NCBI RefSeq assembly: GCF_025813715.1
Contig: NZ_CP107532.1
Location: 3,550,001-3,614,000, forward strand
Reading direction: 5' to 3'
DNA: 64,000 nucleotides
Origin: Methylobacterium sp. FF17
GTDB lineage: Bacteria > Pseudomonadota > Alphaproteobacteria > Rhizobiales > Beijerinckiaceae
Shown here: in pieces, positions 58,879-64,000 of the stretch
Numbering within the stretch: the stretch's first letter is position 1
How the letters are laid out: each line of letters starts with the position of its first letter
The notes under the pieces: generated by a model
Database searches by the model: none
Seen by the model: the letters and a program-made list of their open reading frames with translations, nothing else
Told to the model about the DNA's origin: nothing
Translations under genes and position numbers: made by a program

Positions 58879-60245
58879 GCGCCGATATCCTGATCGTCGA
58901 CGACGAGGCCGACATCCGCGACCTCGTCGCCGGCATCCTCGACGACGAAGGCCACCGCACCCGCACCGCCGGGGGGTCCGACGAGGCGCTCGCGGCCATC
59001 GAGTCGCGCCGGCCCCACCTCGTCTTCCTCGACATCTGGCTGCAGGGCTCGCGCCTCGACGGCCTGCAGGTGCTCGACCAGATCAAGGCCGGGCATCCCG
59101 ACCTGCCCGTGGTGATGATCTCGGGGCACGGCAACATTGAGACCGCGGTGGCGGCGATCAAGGCGGGCGCCTACGACTTCATCGAGAAGCCGTTCAAGGC
59201 CGACCGGCTGATCCTGGTGGCGGAGCGGGCGCTGGAAGCCTCTCGCCTCAAGCGCGAGGTGCGCGACCTCAAGGCCCGATCGGGGCAGGCGAGCCGCCTC
59301 GTCGGTGCCTCCGTGGTGGTCAACCAGCTGCGCCAGACGGTGGAGCGCGTGGCGCCCACCAATGCGCGCGTGATGATCCTCGGCGCACCGGGCTCCGGCA
59401 AGGAATTGTCGGCCCGCACGCTGCACGCAACCTCGACCCGGGCGAGCGGGCCCTTCGTCGTCATCAACGCGGCCACGATCACGCCCGAGACGATGGAGGC
59501 CGAACTGTTCGGCGTGGAGGGCGGGGAGGGCCGGGTGCGCCGGGTCGGCGCCCTGGAGGAGGCGCATGGCGGCTCGCTCTACATCGACGAAGTCGCGGAC
59601 ATGCCGCGCGAGACCCAGAACCGGATCCTGCGCGTCCTCGTGGACCAGAACTTCCAGCGCGTGGGCGGCACCGCCCGGGTGCACGTGGACGTGCGCATCA
59701 TCTCGTCCTCCTCGCGGGATCTCGCCGAGGAAATCGCGGCCGGACGCTTCCGGGAGGACCTGTTCCACCGCCTCTCGGTGGTCCCGATCCGGGTCCCGTC
59801 GCTGTCCGAGCGGCGCGAGGACGTACCGGAGCTGATCGCCTTCTTCATGGAGCAGATCTCGGGCGCCACCGGCCTGCCGCGCCGGCGCATCGCCGAGGAC
59901 GCCATGGCGGTGCTGCAATCGCACGACTGGCCCGGCAACGTGCGCCAGCTGCGCAACAACGTCGAACGCCTCATGATCCTGACCCACACCGACCCGGATC
60001 AGGAGGTGACCTCCGAGATGCTGCCCACCGAGATCGGCGCCCTGGTGCCGACCACGCCGAACGGCTCGGGCGGCGAGAAGCTGATGAGCCTCGCCCTGCG
60101 CGAGGCCCGCGAGATCTTCGAGCGCGAGTATCTGGTGGCTCAGATCGCGCGGTTCTCCGGCAACATCTCCCGTACGGCGGAGTTCATCGGCATGGAACGC
60201 TCGGCGCTCCACCGGAAACTCAAGTCACTGGGGATCGGCCCCTGA
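58875..60245 (+). CDS. ntrX: Response regulator NtrX
   Basis: This 456-aa regulator has a receiver with phospho-site Asp53 (HLVFLDIWL), an AAA+ domain with Walker A GAPGSGKEL near 172 and Walker B GGSLYIDEVAD, and a C-terminal Fis-type HTH (SGNISRTAEFIGMERSALHRKLKSL). The sigma-54 contact motif GAFTGA is absent: where NtrC has it, this protein reads FGVEGGEGRVRRVGAL (~210-225). It probably acts without sigma-54, as proposed for alphaproteobacterial NtrX. It is coupled to ntrY. Confidence 0.96.
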   Translation: MSADILIVDDEADIRDLVAGILDDEGHRTRTAGGSDEALAAIESRRPHLVFLDIWLQGSRLDGLQVLDQIKAGHPDLPVVMISGHGNIETAVAAIKAGAYDFIEKPFKADRLILVAERALEASRLKREVRDLKARSGQASRLVGASVVVNQLRQTVERVAPTNARVMILGAPGSGKELSARTLHATSTRASGPFVVINAATITPETMEAELFGVEGGEGRVRRVGALEEAHGGSLYIDEVADMPRETQNRILRVLVDQNFQRVGGTARVHVDVRIISSSSRDLAEEIAAGRFREDLFHRLSVVPIRVPSLSERREDVPELIAFFMEQISGATGLPRRRIAEDAMAVLQSHDWPGNVRQLRNNVERLMILTHTDPDQEVTSEMLPTEIGALVPTTPNGSGGEKLMSLALREAREIFEREYLVAQIARFSGNISRTAEFIGMERSALHRKLKSLGIGP

Positions 60246-60263
60246 GGCCAAGCGCCAATGCAC

Positions 60264-60292
60264 TTGCATCGCGCCCGCGATGCACGTGTAAT
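60264..60292 (+). promoter_or_regulatory. Putative hfq promoter with embedded palindrome
   Basis: TTGCAT (60264-60269) and TGTAAT (60287-60292) are 17 bases apart. A near-perfect palindrome TGCATCGCG-CC-CGCGATGCA (60265-60284) fills the spacer and overlaps the -35 box. A repressor site or an alternate hairpin at the end of ntrX are both possible. The leader also has a 12-bp palindrome GGGCCTAGGCCC at 60313-60324. Confidence 0.42.
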
Positions 60293-60400
60293 ACCGGTCG
60301 ACCGGACCCTTCGGGCCTAGGCCCGGCCGGTCTCAAGAAACGACCTGATGAGAACCCGTCATTCGCGGCGGGCGGCAGCGTGAATCAAGGATAAGAAAAT

Positions 60401-60655
60401 ATGGCGGGCGAACGCGCACAGAACCTCCAGGACACGTTCCTGAACCATGTTCGCAAGAACAAGATTCCGCTGACCATCTTCCTCGTGAACGGCGTCAAGC
60501 TTCAGGGCGTGGTGACGTGGTTCGATAATTTCTGCGTGCTGCTGCGGCGCGACGGTCATTCCCAGCTCGTCTACAAGCACGCGATCTCGACGATCATGCC
60601 GGGCCATCCGGTCCAGCTCTTCGAGCCCGACGAGACCGCGCCCGAGAAGGCCTGA
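60401..60655 (+). CDS. hfq: RNA chaperone Hfq
   Basis: This 84-aa Sm-like hexamer subunit helps small RNAs pair with mRNAs. The Sm1 region ([28 protein letters not shown]) and Sm2 motif (YKHAISTI) are intact. AAGGA lies 9 bases before the ATG. The acidic tail is short, as in other alphaproteobacteria. The ntrX-hfq-hflX order is conserved in the group. Confidence 0.98.
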   Translation: MAGERAQNLQDTFLNHVRKNKIPLTIFLVNGVKLQGVVTWFDNFCVLLRRDGHSQLVYKHAISTIMPGHPVQLFEPDETAPEKA

Positions 60656-60768
60656 ATTCGCACGAAACCGGCATCCGGCCGGCCGAAACGTTTGCCGCGC
60701 CCTTGTCTGCGGCCGGCAAGCGCCCATTGTCGTGAAGACACACACGACAGGGTCGAACAAAGAACTTC

Positions 60769-62184
60769 ATGACTGAACTGATGACCCCCGGCGAGGCCCG
60801 GCTCCAGGCGATGGCCGCACCGGAAGGCGATATCGCCGCGGCAACCCACACCCTCGTCATTGGGCCTTATCTCGGGCGGGCCGCCGCCGCGGCGCGAAGT
60901 GCCACGGGCGCCAGTCCCGAGGCGCTCCGGTCCTCCGAGGCCCGCCTCGACGAGGCGGCCGGCCTCGCCGCCGCCATCGAACTCGACGTGGTCGAGGCGA
61001 TCGTGGCACCGGTCCAGCGGATCCGCCCCTCCACCTATCTCGGCAAGGGGCGGGTCGAGGAACTCGCCGGCGTGATCCGGGCGCGGGAGATCGGTCTCGT
61101 CGTGATGGACTGCGCGCTCTCCCCCGTGCAGCAGCGCAACCTCGAGAAGGCGTTCGGCTGCAAGGTGATCGACCGGACCGGCCTGATCCTCGAGATCTTC
61201 GGTCGCCGGGCCTCGACGCGGGAGGGCACGCTCCAGGTCGAGCACGCGCATCTCGCCTATCAGCGCAGCCGCCTCGTGCGATCCTGGACCCACCTGGAGC
61301 GCCAGCGCGGCGGCTTCGGCTTTCTCGGCGGTCCCGGCGAGACGCAGATCGAGGCCGACCGGCGCATGATCCAGGAGCGCATGACGAAGATCGAGCGCGA
61401 ACTCGACAGCGTCACCCGCACGCGCGGCCTGCATCGCCAGAGCCGGGCGCGGGTGCCCTATCCCATCGTCGCGCTGGTCGGCTACACGAACGCGGGCAAG
61501 TCCACGCTGTTCAACATCCTGACCAAGGCCCAGGTCATGGCGCAGGACATGCTCTTCGCCACCCTCGACCCCACCGCCCGCGCCACCAAGCTGCCGCATG
61601 GCGAGACGGTGATCCTCTCCGATACGGTGGGCTTCATCTCCGAATTGCCGACCTCGCTGATCGCCGCCTTCCGGGCGACCCTGGAGGACGTGATCCACGC
61701 CGACATCCTCCTGCATGTGCGCGACGTCGCGCATGTGGACAGCGAAGCCCAGGCCGAGGATGTCGGCTCGGTCCTGCGCGAGCTCGGCATCGAGACCTCG
61801 GCCTCCCGCATCATCGAGGTCTGGAACAAGGCCGACCTCCTCGACGCGGACGAGCGCAACCGCCTCCTGAACCTCAGCACCCACGGCCGCAACGACCGGG
61901 ACAGCGATGCACCCGTGCTGGTGTCGGCCGTGACCGGGGAGGGTCTCGACGTGCTCACGGCGCGGATCGAGGCGCGGATCGCCCGCCAGCGCTCCACCTT
62001 CGCGGTGATCCTGCCGCCGGAGGACGGAGCCGCCCTGCACTGGCTCTACGAGAACGCGGAAGTCCTGGACCGGCGCGAGGAGGAGGGGGGCACCATGCAC
62101 CTCGCCATCCGCATCGCCCCCGAGAAGGAGCCGCGCTTCCTCAACCGCTTCGCGGGCGCACGCCGGCTCAACCGGGTCGGCTGA
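60769..62184 (+). CDS. hflX: GTPase HflX
   Basis: This 471-aa ribosome-associated GTPase splits stalled or stressed ribosomes in relatives. It has the N-terminal HflX domain (RPSTYLGKGRVEELA, CALSPVQQRNLEKAF, RRASTREGTLQVE), the linker GGFGFLGGPGETQIEADRR, and the G domain with G1 GYTNAGKST near 242, G3 DTVGFI and G4 NKADLL. The start is ATG 60769; the ATG at 60781 is an alternative, neither with a strong Shine-Dalgarno. A strong terminator follows. Confidence 0.95.
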   Translation: MTELMTPGEARLQAMAAPEGDIAAATHTLVIGPYLGRAAAAARSATGASPEALRSSEARLDEAAGLAAAIELDVVEAIVAPVQRIRPSTYLGKGRVEELAGVIRAREIGLVVMDCALSPVQQRNLEKAFGCKVIDRTGLILEIFGRRASTREGTLQVEHAHLAYQRSRLVRSWTHLERQRGGFGFLGGPGETQIEADRRMIQERMTKIERELDSVTRTRGLHRQSRARVPYPIVALVGYTNAGKSTLFNILTKAQVMAQDMLFATLDPTARATKLPHGETVILSDTVGFISELPTSLIAAFRATLEDVIHADILLHVRDVAHVDSEAQAEDVGSVLRELGIETSASRIIEVWNKADLLDADERNRLLNLSTHGRNDRDSDAPVLVSAVTGEGLDVLTARIEARIARQRSTFAVILPPEDGAALHWLYENAEVLDRREEEGGTMHLAIRIAPEKEPRFLNRFAGARRLNRVG

Positions 62185-62247
62185 CGACGCGTCGCGATCT
62201 TCCACGTCGCGCGTACGTCACTCCTGCACGCAACTCCTGAATGTCAG

Positions 62248-62280
62248 ACGCCCGCGATCCTCTCGGATCGCGGGCGTTTC
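62248..62280 (+). terminator. Strong terminator after hflX
   Basis: A perfect 13-bp stem ACGCCCGCGATCC (62248-62260) with GGATCGCGGGCGT (62265-62277), loop TCTC, then TTC. Confidence 0.8.
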
Positions 62281-62309
62281 ACGTCAACCGCCGGATCGTT
62301 CCTGGGGGA

Positions 62310-62870
62310 TCAGGGCTGGAGCACGCCGTTGACGACGTGGATCACGCCGTTCGACTGCATCACGTTGGCAGTGGTGACCGTTGCGGTGCTGCCCTTGGCA
62401 TCGGTCACATAGACCTTCTTGCCCTTGGTCTGGATCACCAGGGGCTCACCCGCGACGGTCTTGAGCTGGGCCTCGCCGCCGCCATCCTTGACCAGCTTCA
62501 TCAGGTCCTTGGCCGTATAGGTGCCGGAAACCACGTGATAGGTCAGGATCTTGGTGAGGGTCGCCTTGTTCTCGGGCTTCACCAGGGTCTCGACGGTGCC
62601 GGCCGGGAGCTTGGCGAAGGCGGCGTTGGTGGGCGCGAACACCGTGAAGGGGCCGGGGCCCGACAGCGTATCGACGAGGCCTGCGGCCTTCACGGCGGCG
62701 ACCAGCGTGGTGTGATCCTTCGAGTTGACCGCGTTCTCCACGATGGTCTTCGAGGCGTACATCGGCGCGCCGCCGACCATCGGGTTCTTTGCGAATGCGG
62801 CGGTGGGCGCTGCGGCGCCGAGCGCGAAGGCGAGCGTGGCGGCAGCCAGGGCGCGGTGCGTGATCTTCAT
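62310..62870 (-). CDS. Fasciclin-domain secreted protein
   Basis: This 186-aa protein starts at MKITHRALAAATLAFALG (ATG 62870, GAGGA 8 bases upstream) with a signal peptide cleaved after AFA. The mature part is a single FAS1 domain: TIVENAVNSKDHTTLVAAVKAAGL, the conserved H1 motif GPFTVFAPTNAAFAKL, and the YHVVSG / VIHVVNGVLQP H2 region. FAS1 proteins mediate adhesion; the bacterial single-domain form has no fixed role. It stands alone on the minus strand. Confidence 0.93.
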   Translation of the reverse strand: MKITHRALAAATLAFALGAAAPTAAFAKNPMVGGAPMYASKTIVENAVNSKDHTTLVAAVKAAGLVDTLSGPGPFTVFAPTNAAFAKLPAGTVETLVKPENKATLTKILTYHVVSGTYTAKDLMKLVKDGGGEAQLKTVAGEPLVIQTKGKKVYVTDAKGSTATVTTANVMQSNGVIHVVNGVLQP

Positions 62871-63000
62871 GAGCATGTTCCTCTTCGTCGTCCCTCGTGC
62901 GGGGTGACTGAGGCGCTCTACGAGGCATTCGCGCGGAAAGTTTCAGGACATCGCCGGCCCCCAACGCCCGATCACGCGGACGTGCGCGCGGTGAAACGCG

Positions 63001-63032
63001 AAATCCGCCGGACCCTGGGGATCCGGCGGACT
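63001..63032 (-). terminator. Terminator of the porin-like gene
   Basis: On the minus strand TCCGCCGGA (63030-63022) pairs with TCCGGCGGA (63012-63004) around a 9-base loop, followed by TTTCGCGTTT. It lies about 55 bp past the stop at 63083. Confidence 0.7.
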
Positions 63033-63082
63033 TGCGGGCGATCCGACAGCGGTGACCGGGGGCGAGCCCCGGTCGATCGCTC

Positions 63083-64000
63083 TCAGTACTTGCGGATGAT
63101 CGGCGCGGGAGCGGCGGCAACCGGGGTCGGCGAGTACAGCGGCACGATCAGGCGGCCGGAGACTTCCGTGCTGTCGAAGGTGCCAGCGCTGCGGACGACG
63201 GTGCGAGCGACGTAGACCTGTGCGGTGGCAAACCCGAGGTCGTAGCCGACGAGGCCACCCATCAGGAACCGGCCACGATCGGGGGTACCGGTCGGGTTGG
63301 CAGCGTTGATGATGTTGCCGCCCTTGAAGCTGGTGTCGAAGTTGTAGGTACCGTACGCGATGGCGCCGATCTCGAACTTGCCGAACTTTTTGGTCGCGGT
63401 CAGATCGAGGTTCAGGGCGTCAGAGATTGAATAGGACTGCGTGAAACCACCCGGACCGATGTTCCTGTTGCCGCCAAAGGTCGCCGGCGAGTCGTAGATG
63501 TTGGCGGTCAAGTTGGCGGTCAGGTTGTAGCCATCGCCCGTGTAGCTGGCCGCGACGCCGAAGCGGTAGGTGTTCGAAGCAAGCTGGCCGAGCACGGCGC
63601 CGCCGCCGGGGCCGACGCCGCCATTCGGAATGGCGAGGGCACCGGCCCGCGTGGTCAGGACGCCACGGTCACCGTTCAGTTCGTTGAGGTAGACACCGCC
63701 GAGGAAGCTGACGCCGAAGTTGTTGCCGAGATCGAAGGCCCAGATACCGCCGACGAAGGTACCGACGTTGAAGGAGAGATCCCGAATGGAGCTGCTGCTG
63801 TTACCCTTGCCGAACACGAACACGGTCGGGGGAGCGACGAGCAGTTCGACGCGGCCGCCGAACGGAACGAACGGGGTCGACCAGACCAACACGGGGACGT
63901 TGATGCCTGCATCGACCGGCGACGGGTTGTCGCGCATCTGGTAGACGAAGGTGTTCAGGGCATAGATGCCCTCGGGCAGGGGAGCGCCGGTGGCGAGGCC
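63083..64000 (-). CDS. Outer-membrane transporter/porin-like protein, cut by right window edge
   Basis: The frame is open to the right edge (305 residues visible, N-terminus missing). The sequence consists of alternating short beta-strands with aromatic ends (YALNTFVYQMRDN at the left edge, FGGRVELLVAPPTVFVFG, GGIWAFDLGNNFGVSFLGGVYLNEL, YNLTANLTANIYDS, AQVYVARTVVRS). It ends in a final Tyr, which together suggests an outer-membrane beta-barrel of the phenol/MetA-pathway or SphA-like transporter family. An upstream segment GLATGAPLPEGIYALNTF continues the frame beyond the first internal ATG at 63937. Substrate is unknown. Confidence 0.7.
   Translation of the reverse strand, partial: GLATGAPLPEGIYALNTFVYQMRDNPSPVDAGINVPVLVWSTPFVPFGGRVELLVAPPTVFVFGKGNSSSSIRDLSFNVGTFVGGIWAFDLGNNFGVSFLGGVYLNELNGDRGVLTTRAGALAIPNGGVGPGGGAVLGQLASNTYRFGVAASYTGDGYNLTANLTANIYDSPATFGGNRNIGPGGFTQSYSISDALNLDLTATKKFGKFEIGAIAYGTYNFDTSFKGGNIINAANPTGTPDRGRFLMGGLVGYDLGFATAQVYVARTVVRSAGTFDSTEVSGRLIVPLYSPTPVAAAPAPIIRKY

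Overview
The window is high-GC DNA from an alphaproteobacterium, most likely a Methylobacterium/Methylorubrum-type member of the Hyphomicrobiales. The reasons are the gene orders sdhCDAB, ftsB-pdhA-pdhB-DUF5076-pdhC-lpdA-lipA-coq10, dusB-ntrB-ntrC ... ntrY-ntrX-hfq-hflX, an E1-beta subunit carrying its own lipoyl domain, a fused ispDF, and the general codon bias. The genus is an inference. Most of the window is chromosomal core, broken by a few accessory islands. No tRNA, rRNA or CRISPR array was seen.

Layout. 1-5902: an SMC-type condensin operon of the Wadjet/MksBEF class (jetA cut by the left edge, a 94-aa unknown ORF, jetB, jetC) with no jetD nuclease gene downstream. 6203-9747 (minus): sdhCDAB. 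9913-13608 (minus): an SLC13-like permease and a two-domain GT2 glycosyltransferase. 13701-17493 (minus): sseA, a lone ureD and an allophanate hydrolase. 17669-18729 (plus): three small proteins. 18766-21404 (minus): a GNAT-fold protein and a Wzx-like flippase. 21839-25043 (plus): an RhlE-type helicase with a long leader, a DUF1508 protein, a YGRRFYGPR-repeat secreted protein, a 42-aa membrane protein and a YciA-like thioesterase. 25048-26196 (minus): a zinc metallopeptidase. 26671-33385 (plus): a translationally coupled three-gene cluster of transglutaminase-DUF2126 amidoligase, circularly permuted ATP-grasp plus Alpha-E, and a second transglutaminase. 33397-35887 (minus): aqpZ, mntR and a LysR regulator. 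36002-44332 (plus): ftsB, the complete pyruvate dehydrogenase complex, a GlsB-type membrane protein, lipA and a COQ10-like protein. 44406-48260 (minus): an ABC exporter, cinA and ispDF. 48444-62184 (plus): the nitrogen regulation block dusB-ntrB-ntrC-DUF6886 // ntrY-ntrX-hfq-hflX. It is interrupted at 52717-56316 by a decayed transposase tail, hairpin repeats and the opposite-strand pair ggt-oxlT. 62310-64000 (minus): a fasciclin protein and a porin-like outer membrane protein cut by the right edge.

How the genes work together. PDH, succinate dehydrogenase and LipA form a central-carbon block; LipA makes the lipoyl cofactor that both PdhB and PdhC carry on lysine 43. The two-component pairs NtrBC and NtrYX and Hfq are global nitrogen and post-transcriptional regulators. 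A near-canonical sigma-54 promoter lies in front of oxlT, inside the gap that separates the two Ntr pairs, so the inserted transporter may have been recruited to sigma-54 control. The best candidates for under-described biology are the jetD-less SMC operon with its inserted ORF, the transglutaminase/ATP-grasp/Alpha-E/DUF2126 cluster, and the oxlT promoter region with its 11-bp dyad.
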